Below, piece by piece: positions 1 to 10,193 of a DNA stretch of 64,000 bases (positions are counted from its first letter, which is position 1; the number at the start of each line of letters is the position of its first letter). This DNA is from Seminavis robusta (Eukaryota > Bacillariophyta > Bacillariophyceae > Naviculales > Naviculaceae): positions 124,001 through 188,000 of the forward strand of contig CAICTM010000015.1 in assembly GCA_903772945.1 (NCBI GenBank), given 5' to 3'. The notes below the pieces were generated by a model. The model saw only the letters and a list, made by a program, of their open reading frames with translations, ran no database searches and was not told where the DNA came from. Both the position numbers and the translations under genes were made by a program.

Positions 1-469
1 CCAGTGCTTCGTAGTAGACGGCCAATAGGATTTCGAAGATCTGCAGGGTATCGGGATCATTGGGATGTCTTCGACAGGCCACGTGCAGTGGCAATTTGCC
101 GCGATGATCTGGAATTCTTGCCGCATGAGGCTGCAAATGACAGAGTGCGGCCACAACGGGAGCAGGAGCCGATGTGACGGCCAGTTTCAAAATGGTATTG
201 TCTTGTCGAGGTCCAAATTTGCGTTCCAGCAATTGTTCGTCCAGGATTTCCGAAGGCACCGAGTAAGGTGGCAGAGGGGAATCGAATTCCGGTCGTTCAA
301 TGGCCCCATCGGTGGTCGAGTGATTCTCCAAATACTGCAAGACTTTGTTCCAGAGATTTTGGGCCGTCACAGCTCGACTGTGATTCTTGTGGTTGTTGCC
401 GCGGGAAGTCTTGCCAGCACTGATTGCTTCTTCCACCAAGTTGGCCAATGTCCCCGAATAACGACCCAT
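1..469 (-). CDS. Ankyrin-repeat-like protein, N-terminal fragment (runs off window)
   Basis: An open minus-strand frame begins at the ATG at 469-467 and reads without a stop for 156 codons to the window edge, so only the N-terminus is present. The first 55 residues or so are basic and polar. From about residue 95 the sequence is helical and contains GKLPLHVACRR followed by a leucine-rich helix, the shape of an ankyrin repeat (G-x-LPLHxAC then an LL helix). Diatoms carry many such proteins with this loose ankyrin consensus. Partner and function cannot be told from the fragment. The plus-strand reading of the same bases has no family features and is taken as its shadow. Confidence 0.72.
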   Translation of the reverse strand, partial: MGRYSGTLANLVEEAISAGKTSRGNNHKNHSRAVTAQNLWNKVLQYLENHSTTDGAIERPEFDSPLPPYSVPSEILDEQLLERKFGPRQDNTILKLAVTSAPAPVVAALCHLQPHAARIPDHRGKLPLHVACRRHPNDPDTLQIFEILLAVYYEAL

Positions 470-1781
470 CTTGGACTAATAGCTAATGGCAGCTATGCTA
501 GCACACTGTAGTATGCTGATTGAATGATAACGATTTCAGGTTTTCTTGAGAGGCGTTGCCTCCTTCTTCTTATTTTGTTGGGCAAAAAGGCTGGACTTGC
601 AGTCAACTAGTCTCATGCCAATGGTCGGTCCAAGGAGCCAACAATAGAGTGGTATGGGTGTGGTACCGCTAATAACTAACTAATGCTAATGGCTTTGGTG
701 GCTCCTTTCTTGTCGACAAACAACATGGGCCGCATAGGTGCTCGCTGAGCCCTAAATACCGTGCCAACAATTAGCATACTATTTAAGGTCTCGTAACGGC
801 AAGTCTCGAAGAAGCTCGCCCAGCTACTCGCCCCACAAGATTTGTCATCAAAGGAGTGAGTGAACGTCCAAGGAGGAGGAGACGTGCTGTGATCGCTCAT
901 TAGAGATGAGGTTGATCTAATGGCAAGGTGTGGCTCCATGGTGTAGATAGTCCAGGGCCTACCTATGAGCATGGCACTCTACGGTATCATTCTGACTACT
1001 TCCTAATAGTAGGTAGATAACAGTTACAGGTACCGCTGATGCCACCGCTACTTGGTTCTCTAAACTCTTGAACAGCAACATCATTGGATCTATACATCAG
1101 GTTCAGCCATTTATTTGTGCTGGCGCACCCGATTGATTCCAATAGCACTGCTTCACACAACATCACGCATCATAGACACACTGGTCCTTCATGTCTGCCC
1201 AGCGCTCACATGCTTTCTCAGCAGCTGCCTTGTTAGCAATGGGGGATTCAACAAGATGGCGAGCATCCTCTGCACTGCTAGCTAGTAGGGAAGAAGCTCG
1301 GGGAATCTGTTTGTCTGAAAGAGCTAGTAGGGTTCAATCTCAAACACTTGCCATTCATTTCTAAATGCACCAGCATCTGACATGACAGTTCCATTGTGGG
1401 CAAGCCATTTGCCAGTCTCAAACTCTCCCAACATAGACTACATTTGCTACGACAGTAGCATACGAGCAGCAAGTTGAGGCCTGTTACAGGGCAAGGCTTT
1501 AGCCAGCCTTAGCTGGCTTAAATATTGACATTGACAGCTGGCAGTTTTTCCTTTGTGGGACAAAGCGTGACACTGTGAAGCCCATAGTCCATCAATCCAG
1601 AGATCCTTGGTTCTTGTGTTGTGTTGTGTTTTGTTTTGTTGTTATTGTTGTTTCTTGCCTGAGACGTGGAGATATCTTGATTGTGGTTGCTGCAATAGCT
1701 AATATTTGTGGTCACAAGTCGAAAAGAGTTGAAAGTTGAAAAAGAAAGCATCAAGGGTACGCGGAAGCAACATCCAACATC
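470..1781. other. Gene-free stretch between divergent genes
   Basis: No convincing coding region was found; the short ORFs here have no family features. The right part should hold the promoter and leader of the Hsp70-like gene, including a T/G-rich run near 1615-1660. Around 1160-1420 there is a diverged copy of sequence also seen near 31660-31895. The best-matching part is 1349-1415 against 31829-31895, sharing blocks such as TTGCCATTC, CAGCATC, ATGACAGTT and GGCAAGCCA. Confidence 0.6.
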
Positions 1782-4133
1782 ATGGATTCATCCAAAGAAA
1801 CGAAAGAAATGGAACAGAAAAATGAGGCAAGTGGAAAGGAATCCACTACCGATGATGACAACGTCAAGACAAAAACGGAAGAGGAAGATGATGACGACAG
1901 CTACGAAATTGTGGAGAAGGAATCATCCACTAGTTTGGTCGACCAAAAGCAGCCAGAAGAAGCAGACTCCCACAATAATGACAATGATCCTCAGCATCAC
2001 GAAGGACTCTGGATTGGCATTGACCTGGGAACTTCCAATTGCGCATCGGCAGTTTGGGATTCTACTCGAGGACGCCCCAAATGGATGCGATTGCCCGACT
2101 TGGCCGTACCACAGTCATCCAAACCAGGACGCATTGTGCCATCGGCGGTTCAACTATTGTCATCCGACAACACGGATGGTTGGACCCCGGCATTGTTGCA
2201 GGATATCCAAAAGTGGAATGACAAGGAAATCACGGCGACAATCAAGGCGACTGTGGGACACCAAGTCTTGTCACAGTTGGACTGCTCGACGACAACATCC
2301 TCAGTCGTCATTACCAGCATGAAACGAGTACTGGGAGTCTGCGACACGACCAACTTGGACGACTTGGATCCAGAGTTTCGAGCATCGTTGCCGTTTACCA
2401 TTGAAGAGAATGAACAAGGACAGTGGGTCATTCCCTACAATCTAGTACCAGCAGACGACGATACCAATAGTAGTACTATTATTTATCTGCGTCCGACACA
2501 CGTGGCGGCCATGATCCTACAAGCCATTCGACAATCAGCTGGGGCATATCTACCACGGGCCATTCAGAAAAAGAACATGCAACTCCCTGGAATGAACAAC
2601 AACAAAGACAACAACAACAATACGGATATCAATAATGTCGTGATTGGAGTTCCGGCGTATTTCGGACACACCCAACGACAGGCGGTGGAAGAAGCTGCCC
2701 GTTTGGCTGGGTTTACGGGCCATGTGTCGACCTTGACCGAATCCACGGCTGCTGCCATGGCCTATGGACTCTTTGTGGGACAACCTGCTCAAGACGAAAA
2801 CGAAAACGAACAATCCAAGAATGCCATTCTTGTATTGGACATGGGAGGGGGGACAACCGATATTACTATTGCACAATTGCGCAACAACAACAACAATGAT
2901 ACGGCATCCTCGGATAGACCCGATCAAAAGTTTCAGGTCATTCTCACCGATGGAGACAGTCGATTGGGAGGAGAGGATATGGACCAAGCGTTGCTGGATC
3001 TGGTACTCCAAAAGGCATCCTCCTCTAATCTAGTAGTAGAAGCAAAAACACCAGATCTCTCGTCATCACAGAGACAATTGCTGATTCGATCTTGTCAGCA
3101 AGCCAAAGAGGAACTTTGTGGCGATGTCGATCACGGAGATCCACCAGCCGAGACGGCAATGGTCCATCTACCAAACGATGCCTTTCCCACGACGATGAAG
3201 AACGTCCAAGTGACCACGGAGGATCTCGAAACGGCCATTCAGCCACTGCTGGAACGAACGGCTCAATTGGTCGAACGGGCTTTGAAGCGATATGCCGACA
3301 AGAATAGCAAGAGCAGTAGTCAACAATTGATTCGAGAAGTCATTTTGATTGGTGGTGCAACTCGCGTCCCAGCATTGCGAAAGCTGCTCCACGATCGATT
3401 CTTTTCCAACTTGGAGTTGTGCACATCGGTCAATGCCATGAGTGCCGTCGCACAGGGAACCGCCATTCAAGCCGCCATTCTTTCCAATCGTGTTCCGCTC
3501 CATGAATTGAGATCGGCCATGATGTTGGACACCATGCCGCATGCCATTGGAGTCTTGCTGCCCGACGAGAGGTTTGTCGAGATTCTACCGCGGGACTCGC
3601 AACTTCCGGCCAACGGATACACCACCTTTTGCGTGGCCGACCTGGATCAAAAGGGAGTGACGGTCAAAGCCGTGGAAGTGATTGATGATGATCAAGCATC
3701 ATCGGATGATGATGGGCAAACACCAAAATACCAGCCGCTGGGAGACTTTACGTTTCTGCTTCATCGATTATCCGATGCGCAACGATTGGCAATACAAAAC
3801 GACCCGGACCGTCCAGGGCTGCGGCCCGTGGATATTGGCATGACTTTGGGGACTGATGGCGCGCTTCAAGTCAGCGTTTTTGACTCGAATGATCCCGATC
3901 ATCTTCGCAAGAAGGAGTTTTATGAAAAAGCAAAGCGCGAAGGAGCCCCGGAAGTAGGATTTCTGGACTACGTGCAGGCGGCTGCAGATCTTCAGAGTGA
4001 TGGCATCACAACCGAGGAGAGGAAGCTGCTTGTGGCGGTATCGATGCTCTTTGTCTTTTATGTGATTGTCAAGGTGTTGCTTCCCGCAGATGTCATGTCA
4101 ACATCAGACGAAGGTCTAGTGCGAATAGTCTAA
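1782..4133 (+). CDS. Hsp70-like ATPase with C-terminal membrane anchor
   Basis: Single-exon, 783 aa. Hsp70-family chaperones couple ATP hydrolysis to peptide binding. An acidic N-terminal tail of about 70 residues precedes the phosphate-1 motif GIDLGTSN (about 79-86). Other nucleotide-binding signatures follow: the LTESTAAAMAYG stretch, the phosphate-2 motif LVLDMGGGTTDITIA, and the adenosine motif ILIGGATRVPALRKLL. A short substrate-binding-like segment follows (DSQLPANG). Atypical features are Asn-rich insertions and a hydrophobic span of about 19 residues (LLVAVSMLFVFYVIVKVLL, about 749-767) just before the C-terminus. There is no N-terminal signal peptide, so the protein could be tail-anchored in the ER or mitochondrial outer membrane with the ATPase in the cytosol. 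There is no EEVD or KDEL-type tail. It converges on the PIG-T gene with 62 bp between stops. The family call is firm; the membrane topology is inference. Confidence 0.9.
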   Translation: MDSSKETKEMEQKNEASGKESTTDDDNVKTKTEEEDDDDSYEIVEKESSTSLVDQKQPEEADSHNNDNDPQHHEGLWIGIDLGTSNCASAVWDSTRGRPKWMRLPDLAVPQSSKPGRIVPSAVQLLSSDNTDGWTPALLQDIQKWNDKEITATIKATVGHQVLSQLDCSTTTSSVVITSMKRVLGVCDTTNLDDLDPEFRASLPFTIEENEQGQWVIPYNLVPADDDTNSSTIIYLRPTHVAAMILQAIRQSAGAYLPRAIQKKNMQLPGMNNNKDNNNNTDINNVVIGVPAYFGHTQRQAVEEAARLAGFTGHVSTLTESTAAAMAYGLFVGQPAQDENENEQSKNAILVLDMGGGTTDITIAQLRNNNNNDTASSDRPDQKFQVILTDGDSRLGGEDMDQALLDLVLQKASSSNLVVEAKTPDLSSSQRQLLIRSCQQAKEELCGDVDHGDPPAETAMVHLPNDAFPTTMKNVQVTTEDLETAIQPLLERTAQLVERALKRYADKNSKSSSQQLIREVILIGGATRVPALRKLLHDRFFSNLELCTSVNAMSAVAQGTAIQAAILSNRVPLHELRSAMMLDTMPHAIGVLLPDERFVEILPRDSQLPANGYTTFCVADLDQKGVTVKAVEVIDDDQASSDDDGQTPKYQPLGDFTFLLHRLSDAQRLAIQNDPDRPGLRPVDIGMTLGTDGALQVSVFDSNDPDHLRKKEFYEKAKREGAPEVGFLDYVQAAADLQSDGITTEERKLLVAVSMLFVFYVIVKVLLPADVMSTSDEGLVRIV

Positions 4134-4195
4134 GGAACCAAGAAGAAGAAGCTAGCAAGCTTATTTATAATCTATATCATTACAAGGGTCATTCT

Positions 4196-6154
4196 TTAGT
4201 GAGTCTCGTCACCGGCGTTGTCGCCGTCAACAGGGTCTTCAGCCACGCCAACAGCTTCTTCTTTGGTTGTCTCGCCAGCATTCTCTCCTGTTGCTGCTGC
4301 AGCAGAACTTTCCTTTGATTTTCCTTTCAATGCCTGCACTTTTTCCTTGATTTTGCCAACCAACTGTCGTAGTTTACCGGGTGGTGGCACCTTGGAGGGA
4401 TCATACGTGCGTTGCACCCGTTCACTTCCCTTGCGAATGAGTAGATTGAGAATGGATCCGACCACAAAGGCGTAGAGACTGCAGGACATGCTCAGTACAT
4501 TGAACGGCATGCTCATATCGGGTACTGGCGGCAACAAGAGAAGAGAATTGGAGTATAAATGGATGGGTGGTTGTTGTTGGCATGTAAAGGTTGCTTTGGC
4601 AGGTGGGATCTCCACACCTCGATTGGCATCTCCCGGAAAGTGCTCAAACGACAAAAAGGCCGGTCGATAATCAAGTGAAATGGACAGACTATGTGGTCGT
4701 GATTTCGTTGTGGTCGTAACATTCCAATGAGGGATTCGGAAAAACAGAGTTCCATCGTCAAATACGTTTTGATGGTGGAGATCGTTGGTACCATGACGGT
4801 CAATCATAGTGATGGATGCCTGCAAATCTTGTCGCCAATCCAACAAGCGTTCCACTCGTTGTTCTGCATCTTCCCAAACCACTCGTAGTGATTGCCACTG
4901 TGGCACGACAATGGGAGGCAAGAACCAGGAAATGTCGACGGATACTTGACGACAATTGTCAGGAGGTGCCGTCACCACAACTTCGGTAACGATTTGTCCC
5001 GAATAGGAGACACCTCGAGGTCGTCGAAGGGCCTGATGGACTTGATAGCGTGTGGATTGTGGTGGTTCTTCTGGTGTGGGTAGAATGGTCATCCAGGGTT
5101 CTTTCCACTGCTTGGGACTTAATGCACGTGAATGAATAATAGTTGCAGAGGACAACGAAGCAGCACTACCTTCTTCTTCTTCTTGTTGTAATAGTGACAG
5201 CTGTGGTGATTGAATCGTCTCCAGAGTCGCTTGTTGGACAAAAGGACAGGATCGATGTCGCGTTGATTGGGGAAACAAATCAGCAAGGGCGACGGATTTG
5301 CTCGCTGTGTCCTTGGGAGAATCAGTACATGTAAGTGGAAGTTTGGAAGATTCTTCTTCTTTTGCCAGAGATTGTTGAAATTGGAGTCCCTTGACGAATC
5401 TTGTGGTAGATGATGATTGGTGCTGCTGTTGTTCCAATTGAATCCAAATCGAGTGTCTGGAGGAGCTCTGTCGCTTGACGAACAACTCGGACATGATTTT
5501 GGGTTCATTCCAATGAAAGATTCCCGATTGATTGTGACACGGCGAGAAAGCCAAAGCAAATTCCCGCATTCCTTCCGAAGACAAGGCGGCCCCTTCGGTG
5601 GGTAAAATCACTTCGAAATGGCGCAATCGTTGATTGTTGTTATCATCGTCAGCATGATGGTTGTTGTCCCACCAGGAAATCCAATGCCGATGCAATCTGG
5701 GTACCGAAATGGAAAAGAAGGGCGCCAGGATGATGCGACGAGCCACCAAGTCGTGCAAGACCGCTTCGAATTGGTTATACAGGCTAGAGGGAGTAACAGT
5801 AGCAGCGTCCTGCACTCGTAGGGTCACTTGGACGCGGACTCCCGATGGCCCCAGATCCAATCGATGCATATTATTGCCATCTTCCGAGGAGTGCCACGGC
5901 TCGACGGTATCCAGTGGATGACTGCCAAATTCACGAGAGGCACTGGTTCCGACTTGCACTAAAATTCGAGTGGCATTGTGCTGTTGCAGCATGTCCATGA
6001 CGTCCTTGGGAAAGGGTGTCATTCGAATGCTACCCGTGGTAGTGGTCAACGACATGGCGGATTCCATTCGAACATCGACCGCTCGCCCCGACGCTGCTGC
6101 TGCCACCAACACACGTTCTCGTGACGAAAAAGAAGGAGCCGTCTCGGTCGTCAT
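4196..6154 (-). CDS. PIGT: GPI transamidase subunit PIG-T / Gpi16
   Basis: Single-exon, 652 aa. PIG-T is a subunit of the ER complex that cleaves the C-terminal signal of proproteins and attaches the GPI anchor. The C-terminal third carries the family signature: a DANRG turn, a hydrophobic strand leading to PDMSMPFNVLSMSC, then a membrane helix (about 568-588) followed by LLIRKG and a basic cytosolic tail. This matches the human arrangement around SMPYNVICLTC. The N-terminal half contains the expected soluble domain with a membrane-proximal strand pair. The ATG chosen is the first after an in-frame stop 33 nt upstream. It lacks the ER signal peptide normal for the family; homology appears to start within about ten residues of this Met, so a 5' exon with the signal may be missing from this model. 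The middle contains low-complexity Gln/Ser insertions. Confidence 0.87.
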   Translation of the reverse strand: MTTETAPSFSSRERVLVAAAASGRAVDVRMESAMSLTTTTGSIRMTPFPKDVMDMLQQHNATRILVQVGTSASREFGSHPLDTVEPWHSSEDGNNMHRLDLGPSGVRVQVTLRVQDAATVTPSSLYNQFEAVLHDLVARRIILAPFFSISVPRLHRHWISWWDNNHHADDDNNNQRLRHFEVILPTEGAALSSEGMREFALAFSPCHNQSGIFHWNEPKIMSELFVKRQSSSRHSIWIQLEQQQHQSSSTTRFVKGLQFQQSLAKEEESSKLPLTCTDSPKDTASKSVALADLFPQSTRHRSCPFVQQATLETIQSPQLSLLQQEEEEGSAASLSSATIIHSRALSPKQWKEPWMTILPTPEEPPQSTRYQVHQALRRPRGVSYSGQIVTEVVVTAPPDNCRQVSVDISWFLPPIVVPQWQSLRVVWEDAEQRVERLLDWRQDLQASITMIDRHGTNDLHHQNVFDDGTLFFRIPHWNVTTTTKSRPHSLSISLDYRPAFLSFEHFPGDANRGVEIPPAKATFTCQQQPPIHLYSNSLLLLPPVPDMSMPFNVLSMSCSLYAFVVGSILNLLIRKGSERVQRTYDPSKVPPPGKLRQLVGKIKEKVQALKGKSKESSAAAATGENAGETTKEEAVGVAEDPVDGDNAGDETH

Positions 6155-6699
6155 GTTGATGGAATACTCAGAGTATGGAGGGAACTAATTACCGATACCG
6201 GTACGGTTGGTAGGTCCAGTGTGCTAGCCAAACTCGTGGATTGTGGTGGTCTGTGGACAGCCTCACAGCCTTGGCGTCAGAAAAAACTAAAGGGGGGGTA
6301 AGTTGTGTGAAGGGGCCTTTGGGCTAGGAAATAAGGGGAAAGGGGGGAGTGAATGGAGTGGAACGCGGTCAGAAGTGAGGGGGGCAGAAGGAGCAACACT
6401 TGGGGCTCATTGCAACCTTCTAATCTAATAGCAACCTATCATGATTGCTTCAATCAGTACAATGGAATGCCAACTAGCTACAAGCCGCTAAATCCGAGCT
6501 GGGATAGCCTTTGCAATAATATATACCTATCAATGTAGTTTTCTAAAAGGTTGAGATTGAAGGGAACTCTCACTCTTTTTTTTGGGAGGGGCTATAGAAT
6601 TGTTCATCGATCATCCTTCCTTCTTTCACAAACCATGCAGAGCGTCCGTCATCATGCAGAGCGTTCGTCATCATGGAGAAGTCGAAAGCAGTGTGGAAC
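6155..6699. other. Gene-free stretch upstream of PIG-T
   Basis: Lies between the start of the PIG-T gene and the stop of the GAPDH gene, both on the minus strand. A pyrimidine-rich (minus strand) run occurs near 6290-6350. I searched it for a signal-peptide exon for PIG-T and found no convincing ATG-led hydrophobic reading. The palindromic word TACCGGTA near 6200 recurs elsewhere in the window. Confidence 0.5.
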
Positions 6700-8013
6700 T
6701 CATTCATACTTGAACGTAGGCTCAGTTCCGGTAATGTTCTGTGCGGCCACAATGTTGCACCTATTTGATGCAAGATGAACCAATGACAGGTGAGAGCTGA
6801 GACACCAAAAGAGGCATTCCGCCACTCCACTCTGGTCAGAAAACACACAACGACGATACGACACAATACGTACAATTCCGCCATTCGCTTGGAATATCCC
6901 GCCTCATTGTCATACCAAGCATAGATTTTGATCAAGGTTCCATCAATGACTTGGGTGGAGAGTGCATCCACAATGCACGATCGTGTATCATTGGTGTAAT
7001 CCGTACTGACCAATGGCTTGACTTCGAATCCCAAAATGCCCTTCAAGGGACCTGCTTCCGACGCCTTTTTCAAGGCTTCATTGACTTCTTCCGTGGTCAC
7101 CGCACGCTTGACTTCAAAGACGCAATCGGTAATGCTGGCATTCAAGAGTGGGACACGTACCGCCAATCCATTGAGTTTGCCCTTGAGCTCGGGATAAATT
7201 TCGACAATGGCCGTGGCCGATCCCGTGGATGTGGGACACAAATTGACCATGCCCGATCGAGCACGGCGAAGATCGCTCTTTTTGGTATTGGGCATGTCCA
7301 CAAGGGTTTGTGTTCCCGTCACATCATGGATTGTTGTGATGCAGCCTATACAGAATTAACAGGATGGAAAAGAAACCAAGCAAGAGAATTCCCAGATAAT
7401 AATCAGATAATCGCGCAAAAAGCAACTTCAGACTGAGGGTATCGCGTCTTGAAGATAAGTTAAAACGACAATATTTCTGCGCTAACTTACCATGCACAAT
7501 ACCAAAATTCTCTTGAATCACCTTGACCACTGGCGCCAAACAATTGGTGGTACAAGACGCATTTGTGACCAAGGTAGTTTCTTTGCTGAGTTTCTGATGG
7601 TTGCATCCCAGCACCACATTGAGAGCACCTTCTTCCTTGACGGGAGCCGAGACTACCACTTGCTTGACGCCACACTTGTCAAAATAGGGAGACAGCGTGG
7701 CAACCTTTAGGAATTTTCCGGTGCATTCCATGACCATTTCGACACCCATTGCGGCAAAATCAACTTCCGTAAAATCTTGTTTTTGGGAAAAGGTGACCAG
7801 CTTGCCATCGACGGTAAAGCCCTTGCCATCTTCGGTTTCTTCGACGGTCTTTGCCCATGTCCCGTGCACGGAATCGTACTGGACCAAGTAGGCAGCACTC
7901 TCGCACGAACACACATCATTTACATGGACGATTTCCAAGGTAGGATCATCCCATGCGTATCGAAAGACCAAGCGACCGATGCGGCCGAATCCATTCACTG
8001 CGCACTTGACCAT
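6700..8013 (-). CDS. Glyceraldehyde-3-phosphate dehydrogenase, ArsJ-associated bacterial type
   Basis: Three exons: 8013-7491, 7345-6874 and 6760-6700 (introns 145 and 113 nt, GT-AG), joined 351 aa. The enzyme oxidises glyceraldehyde 3-phosphate with phosphate (or arsenate) and NAD. Visible features: Rossmann start [10 protein letters not shown], catalytic Cys in NASCTTNC (about 152), the following catalytic His in [12 protein letters not shown] (about 180), the inorganic-phosphate loop PTSTGSA and C-terminal [10 protein letters not shown]. Words such as [27 protein letters not shown] and [10 protein letters not shown] resemble GAPDHs encoded beside ArsJ in bacterial arsenic operons, rather than canonical glycolytic GapC (SLKIVSNASC type). 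The third exon (MAEL/CNIVAAQ, ending FKYE) was placed because reading through the second donor gives a non-homologous tail. There is no plastid or mitochondrial pre-sequence, so the cytosol is likely. I take MVKCAVNG as the start, at the ATG within a CCACCATGG context. Confidence 0.9.
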
Positions 8014-8626
8014 GGTGGAAGAAGACAAAACAAATAGAAGAAGAAGATTGTGGAAAGTAGTAGTTCGAAAACGAAATTAATGGATAAGAGAAATGCTCGT
8101 GCGTTTGAACCAAATCTTCGTAATCTATCTAATGCATGCAGTTGCAACGTTGACTTGGAAAGGTCTCCTCTTCTTCGTTTACGTGTTCGAGAGGTGTCAT
8201 GGTGGTACTTTTGGTTGTCAAGCAGTTGGGGCGACAAAGTGACGGAAATTGGAAAGAAGTGAGGAAGAGGGCGTCGCCCTGGAGGCAAATAATGAATCTT
8301 CGTACTTCCGTGTGAATCTTCGAGATACCCTCATTTGTTTAGTCCCAAAACCAATCACGGATGTCATTTCCGCCGTTGCGCCCCCAAGTTGCATCCAACC
8401 CCAAACGAATCGCGATGGATCTCAACACCAAGCAAGCCACAGGAACGCAACGTTTTAGGACCTGAATGGTTTCGTTGGGCTTTACTGAGTCGAGAGGAGG
8501 AGATCGATCTGAGCTTGGCCTTCAAGGAAACACAATAGATAGATTTGCTGTCTAGCTAGATCTAATTCCTCATTTCGAATACTCTTGCAGTGATTCGATT
8601 CCCACACCCCACGCTTCTTTTTCATC
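8014..8626. promoter_or_regulatory. Divergent intergenic region, GAPDH / PARP genes
   Basis: About 600 bp separating two gene starts that point away from each other, so it should contain both promoters. No known box could be assigned. The ORFs within it lack family features. Confidence 0.4.
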
Positions 8627-10193
8627 ATGTCCAAGCTCTGCAAATGCGGTCGACCCAGAGAGAAGAGAGCGGCAGGACCCAGCTCCAACTTTCCCGGACG
8701 AGAGTACTATCGCTGCGACACATGTGGCAAATTCGACTGGGCAGCAGACACGGCCAGTTTTGGATCATCCACCAAACGATCCGACGACGAATTGGCTGGT
8801 CCCGTCTGCAACTGTGGGACGGCAACGGTACAGCGTGCCGTCAAAAAGGCCGGACCCAACAAGGGGCGCAAATTTTGGAGCTGTGCCTCGTGGCCACGAG
8901 GTTGCAAGTTTTTTGAATGGAAAACAGAGAGTACCGGTAGTTGCCCGAGCAGTACTAGTGTTCCCACAATCGTAACACCGGAACAACCAACCAAGAAGCG
9001 ACCGGCTCTCCCTGGGTATGCCTCGTATGAGACTGACTGGAAACGCAAAGAGCTCTTGCAAAAGCTTCTGGACTCGGGCGTGGATCATGCCAAGCTACGC
9101 TCGCAATCGGGGGGTTCCTATGACGGGTTTGAGTTGGTGGCAGCCTGGAATATTCACAATCCCACCCGGAAAGAATCTTACGATCAAGCGGTTCAGAGAG
9201 AAAAACACAAAATAGCGAAAGATCCCATTGCGAAAACGGCAGGTGATAACGATGGACCCTACAATCTGGAAACAACCTACAAAGACGTGATTGAGGAGCT
9301 GGGAAATGATTTGCTCGCGCAAGGAGAAGTGTTTCTGCTCCATGGTACCGACCCACGTAATTTGCACAGTATTCTCTTCGAAGGTCTAGACCCGGAGGTG
9401 TCTCGGAATGGTACATTTGGTAGGGGGGTGTACTTTGCCGAGAATGTAAGTTTATCGAGTGATCTTGTCTTCTGGAGGATTACTTGTGTATGTTGTTCTA
9501 ATGGGAATTGAACCCGCCGCCTCTTAGGCTGCCAAAATTGACCAATACGCCATTGCAGACGAAAGGTTTGATAAAGACGGCAACTTGAATGAGCTTCACC
9601 AAAAGCTCTACGAGCATCAGATGCATCCGCGACGTGTCAGGTATTGCCTTGTGGCGCGGGTCGTACTTGGACGCACGCAGCGGACTCAAGATGGCCGGAC
9701 TGTCATGGGAACCAAGAAGTTGCCTCTTTACCAGGACGACAATCACTCGGAACGAACCAGGTTGAAGCCCTTCGAGGATGGCGTGCAACCCAGTAGTCTC
9801 ATTGGTGAAGTTGGCGGCGTCAAAAGTGCATTCCGAGAATTTGTTGTGTTTCAACCGGATCAAATATTTGTCCAGTATGTCATTGCCTACAGACGAGCAC
9901 GAAAGTTCTGCGATTGCAATCGACCCCTTGTCGAAAGGACCGTCACGAAGCAGACAGAGAATCGGGGGCGGAAGATTTTCATTTGCGGTGCCGGCAAGGA
10001 ATCGGGCTGTGGCTTTATTCGCATGCTGCCTTTCTGTCATTGCTTCGACAGTGCTGTCGTCAAGACTAGCGGCAGCGTCAAGAATCCCAACCGCAAGTAC
10101 TATACTTGTCGTAAGAAACGCTGCGAATTCTTTGAGTGGTGTGAAGCTGTGGTTGGCAGTCCATCACCTTACAAAAGACAGAGAACCACCTAG
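8627..10193 (+). CDS. Poly(ADP-ribose) polymerase-like protein with four GRF-type zinc fingers
   Basis: Two exons, 8627-9445 and 9528-10193 (82-nt GT-AG intron), 494 aa. PARPs transfer ADP-ribose from NAD+ to proteins or nucleic acids. The catalytic H-Y-E triad is visible: His in LLHGTD (about 240), Tyr in GRGVYFAEN (about 270, split from AAKIDQYA by the intron), and Glu in FREFVVFQPDQ (about 375). Two Cys-rich GRF-like fingers lie N-terminal (CKCG...YYRCDTCGKFDW, about 5-40, and CNCG...FWSC...CKFFEW, about 63-102). Two more lie C-terminal (CDCNRP...FICG...CGF, about 401-440, and CHC...YYTC...CEFFEW, about 443-479). GRF fingers bind single-stranded nucleic acid in topoisomerase III and APE2, so a nuclear DNA-damage or RNA role is likely. 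The catalytic fold is closest by eye to tankyrase-like PARPs. A nuclear basic tail ends the protein. Confidence 0.88.

Noticed and set aside
676-1472. Minus-strand ORFs of 98 and 64 codons
   Set aside because: No family features and biased composition; the second overlaps a dispersed repeat.
6700-6873. Read-through C-terminus of GAPDH (after MAELYVLC)
   Set aside because: It has no homology to GAPDH; a good donor GTACGT and acceptor AAATAG give a short natural C-terminus instead.
9490-9530. tRNA-like T-arm (GGGTTCAATTCCC on the minus strand)
   Set aside because: The stem does not pair properly, no A box or acceptor stem is found, and it lies inside the PARP intron.
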